Source of the DNA: CBDDBH01 sp965225625
Lineage (GTDB): Bacteria; Pseudomonadota; Gammaproteobacteria; JADZEE01
DNA length: 64,000 bases
Assembly (NCBI GenBank): GCA_965225625.1
Contig: CBDDBH010000018.1
Coordinates: 1-64,000 of the forward strand
Direction: 5' to 3'
Below the pieces are notes generated by a model. The model saw only the letters and a list, made by a program, of their open reading frames with translations. It made no database searches and was not told the DNA's origin. Positions within the stretch are counted from its first letter, which is position 1. Each line of letters begins with the position of its first letter. Made by a program: the position numbers and the translations under genes. This document shows, piece after piece, positions 34,075 through 44,201 of this stretch.

Positions 34075-35856
34075 ATGAAACTATTGAGTAAATTCTGTGC
34101 ACAAATAATTATTGCAAATTCTATACTGGTGTCGTTTCCTTTGACCGCGCTGGCAGATAGCAAACCGAGAATCGCCGTATTTTCAGGTTCCAGTGCCACC
34201 ATTCAAAATACCGCACCACTGGTCACAAGCAACAAGGCGCGTTACAAGTATGCGTTACCATTGCTGAAAGATGGTGATGGGGAAATTCTTGCTCACGATC
34301 ACCTAGTTCCGCAACGATTGGCCGGCAGTGTTGAAGTATTTATTGAGGCCTTTAGTGCCCATCCTTTGGAAAAAGATGCAGTCGATTTATACGCAGAGCC
34401 GGACGGTTATCTTGATGGTGATGGTAACTTCACAAAAAAACGCAACCACGCAGCAGACAAACCCGTCTATCGTGCCACTCTTAAACCTGAAGACGGACTG
34501 TACCTACTTCCTTACATGGCCCGCCAGGCTAATGGTAATCCCTGGAAAGGTGATTGTGTGTTTAGCGGCGCCCCGCAAGAACAATGCCGGCAACCGTTTT
34601 TCCCGGATGCCTCGCGTCTGTTTGAAGAAATCGACCGTAGCTTGGCGGGAGTCAGCAGTGATGGTACCGGTAGTATGTTGTCTTCCAGGGCTGAGTTTAA
34701 ATTTATACGGGCACTTCCCTCCGGAGGTTATAAACGAGGGCTCCCGGAAGCGGAGCGCACAGATGTCGGCACCGGTGATATCGCGCCTGAATCTCCCGGC
34801 GAGGACTTTTTTGTTTACCGCCCATCTCATCTACGCACTTCAACCCGATATGAAGATCTCGCGACGATAACAAATTCAGTGCAACAGGCATTGTCTTCGG
34901 GAGATTACAATGGTGCTATCTGGCTGGAAGGCAGCCCGACTCTTGAAGAGACAATCTACTGGCTGAATCTGGTAATCGATACTACGGTTCCATTAATTGC
35001 CAGTGCGGCAGGGCGGTACAATCGGACCGTATCGGCGGACGGTGCAGGAAATATTGTCGACGCTGTCGACTACATTATTTCAGGCATATGGCGCAATCAA
35101 AACGGTAAAAATAAGTTAGGTGCTGTAATGATTCAGGACGAGCAGATTTTTGCCGCACGACAGGTACAGAAATCCGACGACAGGCCGGGTGGCTATATCG
35201 CCACCGGCGACCACGGTGGGATAGTGGGAACAATGGGCGCACCCAGTAAGCCCTATATTTACTTCCGTCCCACCACAAAACACACCTGGCTCTCTGATCT
35301 ACGTGTCACTAAGCTGCCGAAGTCAGTCAACGGGGTTGTAAGACAGGGTGAAAAAAGTACGGTTATTCGTATACACACCAAAAACGACAGTGGTCTGTTA
35401 GTCGGCCGGACCATTCCCAAAGTATCGATAGTCAAAGCCGGCTATTACAGCCAGGATGATAATCGTGCGGATCCGAAACAGGAAGTGGATATCTTTGCCC
35501 TTATCAATAAAAATCTATCCAAGAATCCTCTCGCTGGTTTTGTTGCCGAGGGCCTGGCGCCTTACGGAAAACTGCCTGTTTCAATTGAGAACGCGCTGGA
35601 AATAGCGGTATTCAGCGGTATGCCGGTCGTGTTTACCGGACGTGGTAATGCCGGTGGGGTCACACCCGCCGTTGATCATGAAGCGCGCTTCCCGGCGCTT
35701 TCAGGTAACAACCTGACCGCTACCAAGGCCCGTATTCTGCTCACGGCCTGCTTGTTGAAGTTCGGGGCGTTGCCGCCTGCGCAGCCGACGGCAACCGAAT
35801 ATGAAGCAGTACTGTCGCTACTGGAAACATATCAAGAGATTTTTGATACTCATTAA
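34075..35856 (+). CDS. secreted asparaginase-like protein
   Basis: 593 residues from ATG 34075, chosen because taggag lies just upstream and a signal peptide follows (LLSKFCAQIIIANSILVSFP, cleavage near ALADS); a longer frame begins at 33979. The middle has an asparaginase-type block IWLEGSPTLEETIYWLNLVI with VPLIASAAGR, and the C-terminal part has PVVFTGRGNAGGVTP, resembling the second domain of L-asparaginases. The first 250 residues are extra compared with ordinary asparaginases (about 330 residues). Periplasmic amidohydrolase of unknown substrate is the best guess. It is convergent with the TonB receptor. Confidence 0.65.
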   Translation: MKLLSKFCAQIIIANSILVSFPLTALADSKPRIAVFSGSSATIQNTAPLVTSNKARYKYALPLLKDGDGEILAHDHLVPQRLAGSVEVFIEAFSAHPLEKDAVDLYAEPDGYLDGDGNFTKKRNHAADKPVYRATLKPEDGLYLLPYMARQANGNPWKGDCVFSGAPQEQCRQPFFPDASRLFEEIDRSLAGVSSDGTGSMLSSRAEFKFIRALPSGGYKRGLPEAERTDVGTGDIAPESPGEDFFVYRPSHLRTSTRYEDLATITNSVQQALSSGDYNGAIWLEGSPTLEETIYWLNLVIDTTVPLIASAAGRYNRTVSADGAGNIVDAVDYIISGIWRNQNGKNKLGAVMIQDEQIFAARQVQKSDDRPGGYIATGDHGGIVGTMGAPSKPYIYFRPTTKHTWLSDLRVTKLPKSVNGVVRQGEKSTVIRIHTKNDSGLLVGRTIPKVSIVKAGYYSQDDNRADPKQEVDIFALINKNLSKNPLAGFVAEGLAPYGKLPVSIENALEIAVFSGMPVVFTGRGNAGGVTPAVDHEARFPALSGNNLTATKARILLTACLLKFGALPPAQPTATEYEAVLSLLETYQEIFDTH

Positions 35857-35881
35857 AATCTAATCACACCCCGTTTTGAGA

Positions 35882-38320
35882 TCATTCGAAATTCCATTGC
35901 AGTTGTGCGCCTACTGCACGTGAGTCGGGGGATATGGTAAGTTGAGGATCGACACCATTTCCTTCGATATCTATGGTCGCCGCTTTGTCCGTCACGTTCT
36001 TGGCGAATATTCTGAGCGCCCAGTTCTTGTAGGTAAAAATAGCGCCGAGATCCATTAGGAAGTAGTCTCCGATTCGAAAGTTATTGCCGAAATCGTCATT
36101 CAAGAACCGATCGGATCCGCTGGAATAAGAGTAGTTAGCCAGCAAGAGCAGATCGACGTTTTCCATCAGCGTGAAAGGCGGGCTGTACTCCACATTGCCC
36201 GAAAAGGCCCACTCGGGTACGTGATCGATTTTATCGCCGTCAAACCCGACTGGCGCAGTACCGCCGGCGAGAGCCGGGTCAAACCCTAATTCCTGGTCTT
36301 GGGTAAGCCGGGCGTCCAGATAGGTTACGCCAAAATTAAAACCCAACTGATCGGTGGGTTGGGCGAAGATTTCCAGCTCGACCCCGTCAACTTCCCCCTT
36401 GGCCGCGTTGGTAAGAAAATCAACCGTGCCCGTGACGTCCTCACCGAGGACCTGTATGTCTGTCCAAAACATCTTGAAATAGGCGGCATTCACGGTCAAA
36501 CGGTTATCGTACCAGGAGGTTTTGCCGCCGAACTCCAGATTGACCACCGAATCCGATTTAAAATCAGGCGGGATCTGGACGCCTAAACTGGCGGCGGAGG
36601 ATGCATTCTTGTTAATACTGCCCTGGCGAAAGCCTTCGGCGGCCCTGAAATAGTAAAGCTGATCGTCCGTGTGGTGATAAGCTAACTTGGCATCCCAGGT
36701 TAATTTATCCTCTTGAGTGCTGCCCTCAAACGTCACAGTCGGCACTGTTTGGACCGGCCCCCCGGACGTAGGCGGGACGGTAAACGGATCGCTACCCTGA
36801 AAGCCCTGAAGAGTTTGAGAAAGATCGTCCTCGTCTTTGTCGAAATAACGCAGGCCGCCGCCTATTTCCCAGGAGTCAGTGAATTGATACGTCACATTGC
36901 CGAAAAACGCATACGACTCGACATTTTCAAACACTTGTTCGGCGAGCAATAGACTTTGGGCACCCGCCGAGGTCAGGTCTGTGATGCACTCGCGGTGTAG
37001 CGTACACGGCACTAAGCCCGTAGCAGGATCTCCCATGGACACCTGAAATTGACTCTCTCTCTCGTCATCCTCATAAAAGAAGCCGGCGACGAAGTTGATA
37101 GGGCCATCAAAGTCTGAACTGAACCGGACTTCCGTCGACAGGACTTCCCGGTCTTTGTTCTGAATAGAAGCCCAGGGAGCCGTTGTTTGGAGGACGCCAG
37201 TGCCAAAAAACCGGCCGAAGTCGACCCCCACACTGAATGACTGGGCAATGGCGGTTGTATCTTCAATGTTAAACGTTTCGGTATCGTAATGTGACACCGT
37301 AGCCACCGCGGTACCGAACCCAAGGTCATACTCGACCGTTAACCCAAACATCTCAATGTCATTGGTTTTTGCGTTCTGTATTGGCAAACTGGCGATCCGT
37401 TCGCCGAAAAATGCGGTGAACGGGGTAGTTAATTGACCGACTGCAAAGGGCGGACCCTGCAAAACTAGATTCGCCTCACCGACACCGGAATGGCCCACTT
37501 CGGCAACCCAACCTTTGGGGCCATCCACATCGAGCTCCTGACGCATGTAATAAGCATCCACGGTCAATCGGTCATTAGGGGTCCATCGCCCCATGATCCG
37601 ACCGCCGGTCTTGTCGGACTCGTCCGCATCTTCTTTTTTAAGAACGGCGTTGAGACCCGCAAAATTATCAACTATACCGCCTCGAGATTCATGCCAGCCG
37701 ACAGCCCGCAGCGCCAGTACCCCATCAATGATGGGAAGATTGATCATGCCGTTGGCACCGAAGCCGGGATCACCGTCCTCCAGGAAACTACCGCCCCCGC
37801 TGAAATTCGCATCAAAAGCGCTGGCGTCCGGTTTATTGGAGATAAAACGAATCGCCCCCGACATGGCACTGGTACCGAATATAGTCCCTTGCGGGCCCTT
37901 CAGCACTTCCACCCGGTTGAGATCGTACGCACCAATATCCGGCGTGCCGCCGCCGCCTTCCTGAAAGTTGACGCCTGTGATGGGGGTTTCATCGAACAAC
38001 ACGGCGACGGTACCGGCACCGGGGGAGTGAATCCCGCGAATAATCGGCCGCAAATCACCAATAGACTCTCTAGAGAATTGTAGGGAGGGTTCAAGCCGGG
38101 ACACATCTTCAAAAGTCCTTACGTCATGCCGTCGCAGAAACTCACCGCTGACGGCCCGAATTCCACCAACCACGTCCTGTACCGATACTTCGCCGCGCTT
38201 TGTTGCGGTGACGACGATTTCTTCAATTACTCTTTGCGCCGCGACGTTAGCCAAACCCGAGAAATAAAGAAGCAGGGTACAGACGATCCCCATCGAATTG
38301 AATTTCCGCATGCTGTTCAT
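35882..38320 (-). CDS. TonB-dependent outer-membrane receptor
   Basis: 812 residues; a strong RBS (gaggggag) precedes ATG. Signal peptide, then TonB box and plug start VIEEIVVTATKRGEVSVQDV, the plug core RVEVLKGPQGTIFGTSAMSG and GAIRFISNKPDASAF, and a long beta-barrel ending GAQLQWNFE with the terminal aromatic residue. It belongs to the broad FecA/CirA-like group that takes up siderophores, vitamins or organic ligands. Neighbouring transporters and hydrolases suggest an organic substrate. Confidence 0.92.
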   Translation of the reverse strand: MNSMRKFNSMGIVCTLLLYFSGLANVAAQRVIEEIVVTATKRGEVSVQDVVGGIRAVSGEFLRRHDVRTFEDVSRLEPSLQFSRESIGDLRPIIRGIHSPGAGTVAVLFDETPITGVNFQEGGGGTPDIGAYDLNRVEVLKGPQGTIFGTSAMSGAIRFISNKPDASAFDANFSGGGSFLEDGDPGFGANGMINLPIIDGVLALRAVGWHESRGGIVDNFAGLNAVLKKEDADESDKTGGRIMGRWTPNDRLTVDAYYMRQELDVDGPKGWVAEVGHSGVGEANLVLQGPPFAVGQLTTPFTAFFGERIASLPIQNAKTNDIEMFGLTVEYDLGFGTAVATVSHYDTETFNIEDTTAIAQSFSVGVDFGRFFGTGVLQTTAPWASIQNKDREVLSTEVRFSSDFDGPINFVAGFFYEDDERESQFQVSMGDPATGLVPCTLHRECITDLTSAGAQSLLLAEQVFENVESYAFFGNVTYQFTDSWEIGGGLRYFDKDEDDLSQTLQGFQGSDPFTVPPTSGGPVQTVPTVTFEGSTQEDKLTWDAKLAYHHTDDQLYYFRAAEGFRQGSINKNASSAASLGVQIPPDFKSDSVVNLEFGGKTSWYDNRLTVNAAYFKMFWTDIQVLGEDVTGTVDFLTNAAKGEVDGVELEIFAQPTDQLGFNFGVTYLDARLTQDQELGFDPALAGGTAPVGFDGDKIDHVPEWAFSGNVEYSPPFTLMENVDLLLLANYSYSSGSDRFLNDDFGNNFRIGDYFLMDLGAIFTYKNWALRIFAKNVTDKAATIDIEGNGVDPQLTISPDSRAVGAQLQWNFE

Positions 38321-38629
38321 AGCTCCCCTCCCTCTATGATTATAGCTATTGCTATAATCCCCTGCCGTTCGGTCACGGACTCCGGTGCCGCATCATATCA
38401 GATCACTGTCGTCCGGTTATATAGAGACGTAATTTTGGAAAAAGCCATGCCGATCGGTCAGTTAGGGTCGATTAAGGGTGGTGTCGATTTACACCGAGGT
38501 AGCTGTTTCGGCCGCGCTTCCGGGAACCCGATTCACGGAGAGACCGATGCGCACCGGCAAGACGTTGTTCGCTCAGCTGATGGACTTTTGCCCTGGACAA
38601 CCGTCGGGCTCCCATGAACTAAAAACGAA

Positions 38630-39871
38630 ATGCCCAAACAAAAGACCCCGAAGATCTTTTACGGCTGGTGGTTGATAGTGGTATCAGCCGTCGGGATCAT
38701 GCTCAGCGCCGGTTCCGTTCTCACCTTTACCTTCAGTGTCTTCATTGTTCCCCTGAACGAGGCGTTCGGCTGGAGTCGGACCCAACTGTCACTTGGCTAT
38801 TCTATCGGCGCGCTCTGTTCCGGTGTATTACAGCCCGTGGTCGGCAAGCTCATCGACCGTTTCGGCGCTCGCAAAGTGATCCTGCCATCGGTGGTGCTGG
38901 TGGGCCTGCTGCTGATGTCTCTGTATTTTCTCTCCGCCCGGCTCTGGCATTTCTATCTCCTTTACGGAGCTGTCGGCGGATTCGGGGCAGGGACGGGCAT
39001 GGCCGCCTATGTCAACGTGATCTCTCATTGGTTTGACCGGCGCCGTGGTCTGGCGCTCGGTTTGACTATTGCCGGATTCGGTTTGGGCGCTTCCATGATG
39101 CCGTACCTGGCACATACCCTGATTACGACAATTGAATGGCGGGCTACCTATTTTTTTCTCGGCCTCATGGTCCTGGTGATCGTCATCCCGGTCGTGGGGT
39201 TGTTCCTCAAGGAAGCACCTGAGCAGATGGGGCTGCTCCCCGATGGCGATAGTGCTAAGGAACGGGCGCTTCAGTACACGGATGGGGAAAAGCAGGGACT
39301 GAGGTTCAGTGAAGTGTGGCGGACCGAGACGTTCTGGTTCATGGTCATTGCGTTTTTCTTCATATCACTGGCCATACACGGCTGCCTCCTGCACCTGGTG
39401 CCCATCATTACCGATCGTGGTATTGACGCAGAAACCGCGGCTTTTGCGGCTTCGCTACTCGGCATCGCCTTAATCTTTGCGCGCGTGGGCACGGGCTACC
39501 TCCTGGATCGGTTTAATGCCGCCTTCGTCGGCGCTTACATTTTTGCCGTCAGCGCGGTGGGGATTTTGTTGTTGCACTACAGTACCAGCGTCCAGTTCGT
39601 TTACCTGGCGGTACTGCTCGTCGGGCTGGGCTTTGGCGCTGAATCAGACATGATTGCCTACATGGTTGGCCGTTACTTCGGTTTACGCCACATCAGCGAG
39701 ATCTATGGCTACTTTTACGCCATCTTTATTTTGGGAGCGGTACTGGGGCCATTATTCATGGGTGCCGCCTTTGATATGACCGGCTCTTATCAGGCTGCGC
39801 TGGTGGTCCTCGCTGTTCTTATGCTGACGGCAACCGCGCTGCTCGTGAGGCTTGGCTGCTTGCGGCGTTGA
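38630..39871 (+). CDS. MFS transporter (paralogue 2)
   Basis: 413 residues, 12 predicted helices. Opens KTPKIFYGWWLIVVSAVG; conserved loop WFDRRRGLALGLTIAGFGLG; PEQMGLLPDGDSAKE; second half with MVGRYFGLRHISEIYGYFY. Subfamily of oxalate/formate-antiporter-like carriers, substrate probably an organic anion (inferred). Divergent from the TonB receptor and convergent with the molybdenum hydroxylase. Confidence 0.92.
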   Translation: MPKQKTPKIFYGWWLIVVSAVGIMLSAGSVLTFTFSVFIVPLNEAFGWSRTQLSLGYSIGALCSGVLQPVVGKLIDRFGARKVILPSVVLVGLLLMSLYFLSARLWHFYLLYGAVGGFGAGTGMAAYVNVISHWFDRRRGLALGLTIAGFGLGASMMPYLAHTLITTIEWRATYFFLGLMVLVIVIPVVGLFLKEAPEQMGLLPDGDSAKERALQYTDGEKQGLRFSEVWRTETFWFMVIAFFFISLAIHGCLLHLVPIITDRGIDAETAAFAASLLGIALIFARVGTGYLLDRFNAAFVGAYIFAVSAVGILLLHYSTSVQFVYLAVLLVGLGFGAESDMIAYMVGRYFGLRHISEIYGYFYAIFILGAVLGPLFMGAAFDMTGSYQAALVVLAVLMLTATALLVRLGCLRR

Positions 39872-39889
39872 GTAGGGCGGGCTGCCCGT

Positions 39890-42202
39890 TCAGAAAGCCC
39901 CGGCGCGCGCCCCGTTGATACAGGCAAGGATCCTTTCAGGAGTCGCAGGGGCGTCGAGCCGCACCCGGGATTGCTCGCCCGAGATGCCATGGATGGCGTC
40001 CTTGATTGCTTGAAAAACCGAGATTGCCAGAAGCAGAGGAGGCTCCCCGACGCCCTTGGAGTGATAGATGCTGTCTTCGCTATTCACACCCCAGTTCAGA
40101 AGGTCCATCCGCGCGTGCGCCGGCCAATCGCTGACGGTCGGGATCTTGTAGGTTGACGGCGAGTGGGTGAGCAAAGCGCCCCCACCATCCCACTGAAGTT
40201 GCTCGCTGGTGAACAGGCCGACGCCCTGCATGAATGCGCCCTCCACCTGACCCAGATCGATCGCAGGATTAAGCGACTTTCCCACATCCTGCAGCAGATC
40301 GACATCCAGCAGCTTGTACTCGCCGGTCAGGGTGTCGATAAGAACCTCGGAGACGGCGGCGCCGTACACACAATAGAAGAAAGGCCTGCCGGTCATGGTC
40401 TCGGGGTTGAAATGAATTTTCGGTGTTCGGTAGAAGCCCGCCGCCGACAACGGGATCCGGGCAAAGTAAGCTTGCGTCACCAGGCCGGCGAACGGCACCT
40501 GCTCCTCGCCGGCAATGACCATGCCGTCGCGGAACATCACCGCAGCCGGCTGTACGCCGTGCAACTCGGCGGCGAACTCTAACAATCGCTGTTTGATCGT
40601 GCGGGCAGCGTCCTGTGCTGCCTTGCCGTACAGATCGCTGCTCGAGGAGGAGGCTGTCGGGGACGCGTTCGGCACCTTGCTCGTGTCTGCCGGGGTGCAT
40701 TGGATCTGTCCTACATCGATTTGAAACTCTTCGGCGACTACCTGTGCGACTTTGGTGAATAGTCCTTGTCCCATCTCGGTCCCGCCGTGGTTCAACATCA
40801 CCGTTCCGTCGCGGTACACGTGCACCAGCGCCCCGGCCTGATTGAGAAACATTGCGGGAAAAGAAATCCCGTATTTCACTGGGATGAAAGCGATGCCGCG
40901 CTTGAGGACGTCATTGGCTACGTTGAACGCATCTATCGCTCTGCGTCTTGCGTAATAGCCAGAGCGCTCCTCCAGCTCGGCGACGATATCGTGAATGATG
41001 TTGTCTTCGACCGGCATGTCGAAATGCGTGACGTTGCGTTCGTCGACACCGTAGAAATTAACCTTGCGCACGTCGAGAGGATCTTTTTTCAGAAAGCGAG
41101 CAATCTCGTCGACGACGTACTCGATGCCCATGGTCCCCTGAGGGCTGCCGAAACCGCGGAACGCGGTATTGGATACTTTGTGCGTCTTACAGCGGTGGGA
41201 ATCAATGTGCACGTGCTCCAGGTAGTAGCAGTTGTCGCTTGCCAGCATCGCGCGCTCGTTCACGGCCGCCGACAGATCGACCGAACGGCCGCAATTCGAC
41301 AGGTGTGTGAGCTTGATGGCTTCGATGCGTCCGTCAGAGTTAAAACCCACGTCGTAGTCAATAACAAAATCGTGCCGTTTCCCGGTTAACAGCATGTCGT
41401 CGTCACGATCCAGCCGCAGCTTCACCGAACAGCCGGTCCGCGCCGCGCCGACCGCCGCAACACAAGCCACCAGGGCTGCCTGGGTTTCCTTACCGCCGAA
41501 GCCGCCACCAATCCGTGGACATTCAACAACGACATCTTTCCACTGCTTACCGAGCGACCGCGCCACCATCTCCTGTACCTGCCCGGGATGCTGGGTGGCA
41601 CTGTAGAGATGCATAGCACCGTTTTCCCCGGGGGTCGCAACAGCGACGTGCCCTTCCAGATAAAAGTGGTCCTGCCCGCCGATAGCAAGTGTGCCCGAAA
41701 GGCGGTGCGAGGAGTCTTCCAAAGCACTGTCGGGATCGCCCCGGTGAAGTTTGTGCGAGGGCGTGACCAGCGAGTTGCGTTCAAGCGCGGTGTGTACATT
41801 GAGGATGGGTTCGAGGTCGTCGTAGTCGATACGGGCGAGTTTTGCGGCCCGGCGCGCGCTCTCAACCGATCGCGCCACCACGGCAAAAATCGATTGACCG
41901 ACATACTCAACGATATCTTCGGCGAAGATCGGATCATCATCGAACAGCAGGCCATAACCGTTGCGGCCGGGAACGTCTGCGGCGCCAAGCACGGCAACGA
42001 CGCCCGGCGCCCGCTCCACAGCACTGAGGTCGAGCGCGCGGATCCGGGCATGGGAACGTTCGCTCATCCCGATCGCCGCGTACAAGGTCTCGCGCAATTC
42101 CGGGAGATCGTCGATATAACGCGCCTCGCCGGTTACGTGCAGGCGGGCGCTTTCATGTGCCAACGCACGACCGACGGAACGTTGTCCGGGAGTTTCGCTC
42201 AT
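39890..42202 (-). CDS. xanthine-dehydrogenase-type molybdopterin subunit (XdhB-like)
   Basis: 770 residues. Large subunit of the xanthine oxidase family: SVGRALAHESARLHVTGEAR at the start, RIGGGFGGKETQAALVACVA, FRGFGSPQGTMGIEYVVDEI, GGTEMGQGLFTKVAQVVAEE and the catalytic-Glu block SKGVGEPPLLLAISVF. It hydroxylates purines or other N-heterocycles at a Mo centre. No FAD or 2Fe-2S subunit lies next to it, which is unusual. A shared partner elsewhere or loss is possible. Flanked by MFS carriers. Confidence 0.92.
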   Translation of the reverse strand: MSETPGQRSVGRALAHESARLHVTGEARYIDDLPELRETLYAAIGMSERSHARIRALDLSAVERAPGVVAVLGAADVPGRNGYGLLFDDDPIFAEDIVEYVGQSIFAVVARSVESARRAAKLARIDYDDLEPILNVHTALERNSLVTPSHKLHRGDPDSALEDSSHRLSGTLAIGGQDHFYLEGHVAVATPGENGAMHLYSATQHPGQVQEMVARSLGKQWKDVVVECPRIGGGFGGKETQAALVACVAAVGAARTGCSVKLRLDRDDDMLLTGKRHDFVIDYDVGFNSDGRIEAIKLTHLSNCGRSVDLSAAVNERAMLASDNCYYLEHVHIDSHRCKTHKVSNTAFRGFGSPQGTMGIEYVVDEIARFLKKDPLDVRKVNFYGVDERNVTHFDMPVEDNIIHDIVAELEERSGYYARRRAIDAFNVANDVLKRGIAFIPVKYGISFPAMFLNQAGALVHVYRDGTVMLNHGGTEMGQGLFTKVAQVVAEEFQIDVGQIQCTPADTSKVPNASPTASSSSSDLYGKAAQDAARTIKQRLLEFAAELHGVQPAAVMFRDGMVIAGEEQVPFAGLVTQAYFARIPLSAAGFYRTPKIHFNPETMTGRPFFYCVYGAAVSEVLIDTLTGEYKLLDVDLLQDVGKSLNPAIDLGQVEGAFMQGVGLFTSEQLQWDGGGALLTHSPSTYKIPTVSDWPAHARMDLLNWGVNSEDSIYHSKGVGEPPLLLAISVFQAIKDAIHGISGEQSRVRLDAPATPERILACINGARAGAF

Positions 42203-42293
42203 GTCCGCTCAGCCGGTGACCCGGAGCATTCACTGCACGAGCCAGATCGTGGGTGGCCGGCGCGAAGGAACACCTCGGGAAAACAGCGACTTT

Positions 42294-42395
42294 CTATTTA
42301 ACGCTCCATTGAAGTTGCGCGCCAGTTGCCTGACCGCGCTGCTGGTTAATCGATGTGGAACTTGTCACGTTGACACCTGCGTTTGGGTTAACAAT
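42294..42395 (-). pseudogene. TonB receptor C-terminal remnant
   Basis: The reverse strand encodes INQQRGQATGAQLQWSVK then TAG at 42294-42296. The ending matches the GAQLQW-F style end of the receptor at 35882 (RAVGAQLQWNFE). Only about 33 codons survive, so a second receptor gene once lay here. Confidence 0.5.
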
Positions 42396-42529
42396 CGAAC
42401 GTTTCTACAACGCGTCGATAGGGGTTCGAATTTAGGTAGAACCCCCACTCGCGTCAAGCTTCATCTGTCGGCGGCCGGCTGGATAGATGATAGGCTGTGA
42501 CGATTGCAAACCCGCCGAAAAGGGCATTC

Positions 42530-43783
42530 ATGTCAACAAAACCAAAGCTAAAAATATTTTACGGTTGGTGGATCATAGTGGTTGCAACCGTTGGTGATGC
42601 CGTTAACTTTGGTGCGATCGTCGTCTTTACCTTTGGTCTTTTCATCCTGCCTTTACACGAGGAGTTCGGCTGGAGTCGAACGCAGATCGCTCTCGCCTAC
42701 TCCTTGTCTGCTATTCCTTATGCGCTGGTACAGCCGCTTGTAGGAAAACTCATTGATCGATTTTCCGCGCGCTGGGTCATCGTGCCTTCGATCAGCCTGC
42801 TCGGCCTGTTACTGATGTCTCTGTATTTCCTCACCGACAATTTGTGGCACTTGCACCTGGTGTACGTCTTGATGGGCCTGCTGGGTGCCGGCACCGCTCC
42901 GCCGGCGTACATCAAAGTCGTCTCCCACTGGTTCGATCGACGGCGCGGATTGGCGCTCGGGCTCGCCACCGCCGGATTCGGTCTGGGTGCCACCATCTTG
43001 CCTTACCTGACACATACTTTCATTACGACATTCGGCTGGCGTGGCGCCTATGTCGGCTTAGGCATCATCATCATCGTGGTGACGGCAGTCGTAATAGGCC
43101 CGTTTTTGATCGAAACACCCGAGCAGATGGGATTATTGCCCGATGGCGACAGCGCTCCACCGGAAAAATCCGCTGACCCGCAAGAAGTAAAGGACGGGAT
43201 CAGTCTTGCCGAGGCGTTGCGCACTACGACCTTCTGGCTGATGGTTGTAGCGTTTGTGCTCGTGTCGCTCGGCGTTCACGCCGTGACTATCCATCTGGTG
43301 CCGATTGTCAGCGATCGGGGCATCGACGCAGGAACGGCCGCGGTCGCTGCGTCGATGTTGGGGGTGTCGGTCGTCGTGTCACGAGTTTGTAGCGGATATC
43401 TGCTGGATGTTCTTAACGCCGGGTTTATCGGCGCCACGGTATTTACCCTCAGCGCGTGCGGCTTGCTCATGTTGTACCTGAGCCCGGATACCGTTTTTCT
43501 TTTGTACGTTGCAGTGATGCTGATCGGCATCTCGTTCGGCGCCGAAAACGATGTGATTGCGTACATGTGCGGACGTTACTTCGGTCTACGGCACATCGGT
43601 GAAATTTATGCGCTCTTTTTTGGCATTTACATCCTTGGTGCAATCATAGGACCATTGGCGATGGCCGCAGTATTTGATCATTATGGCTCGTACCAATTAG
43701 GACTTGTTTCAATTCTCGCGTCCATGGCGATCGCTGCAATATTAATGACGAAGCTGGGCTTCATGCGGCGGCAGATGCAGTGA
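42530..43783 (+). CDS. MFS transporter (paralogue 3)
   Basis: 417 residues from ATG 42530 with aaaaggg upstream; an earlier GTG at 42497 lacks support. Very close in pattern to the carrier at 38630: KLKIFYGWWIIVVATVGDAV, WFDRRRGLALGLATAGFGLG, PEQMGLLPDGDSA and CGRYFGLRHIGEIYALFF. Twelve helices. Probably arose by duplication with the neighbouring receptor remnant. Substrate unknown, organic anion likely. Confidence 0.92.
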   Translation: MSTKPKLKIFYGWWIIVVATVGDAVNFGAIVVFTFGLFILPLHEEFGWSRTQIALAYSLSAIPYALVQPLVGKLIDRFSARWVIVPSISLLGLLLMSLYFLTDNLWHLHLVYVLMGLLGAGTAPPAYIKVVSHWFDRRRGLALGLATAGFGLGATILPYLTHTFITTFGWRGAYVGLGIIIIVVTAVVIGPFLIETPEQMGLLPDGDSAPPEKSADPQEVKDGISLAEALRTTTFWLMVVAFVLVSLGVHAVTIHLVPIVSDRGIDAGTAAVAASMLGVSVVVSRVCSGYLLDVLNAGFIGATVFTLSACGLLMLYLSPDTVFLLYVAVMLIGISFGAENDVIAYMCGRYFGLRHIGEIYALFFGIYILGAIIGPLAMAAVFDHYGSYQLGLVSILASMAIAAILMTKLGFMRRQMQ

Positions 43784-43826
43784 CCAGCCGACACGATCTC
43801 TCAGATCAGGTTGCGATTACTATTCG

Positions 43827-44186
43827 TTAACGAGGTCGCAGGGTGTTTGCAGCCGATCGATAGTCGTTCAGACCCATGTCTTCGCGCAGGTCCTCCGTGG
43901 GCTTCATGGCGGGCTGTTCCATCGGGATCCCAAGCCCGTTTGCAATGCGGTCGTTCTTCGTGAAGTTGGCTGCAATATTTGCCGCTGCTAATACGGCTGC
44001 CGGTCCGAGCCGCCGCGCTAACTCCGCGCGTACCTGATCCAATTTGCCGCGATCGTTACCAACTACTGCGTCGGCAAACGCCAGTAACACATCGCCGCCT
44101 TCTACACCGACATCCTCGGATGGGCGCACTAACGCCGCCACGTTGAACGTTTTCTCGATGATTCGACCACTCTCACGGAGAGCCAT
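43827..44186 (-). CDS. small partner protein of the AhpD-related gene (copy 1)
   Basis: 119 residues, 15 nt after the upstream AhpD-related gene. Homologous to 56104-56553: both start MALRE, share LLAFADAVVGND/N, a central alanine-rich helix and LREDMGLNDYRSAANT. Mostly helical, no signal peptide. Its constant pairing suggests a subunit or second half of the AhpD-like enzyme. Function unknown. Confidence 0.75.
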   Translation of the reverse strand: MALRESGRIIEKTFNVAALVRPSEDVGVEGGDVLLAFADAVVGNDRGKLDQVRAELARRLGPAAVLAAANIAANFTKNDRIANGLGIPMEQPAMKPTEDLREDMGLNDYRSAANTLRPR

Positions 44187-44201
44187 GGCATGTGAGGCAG
44201 T

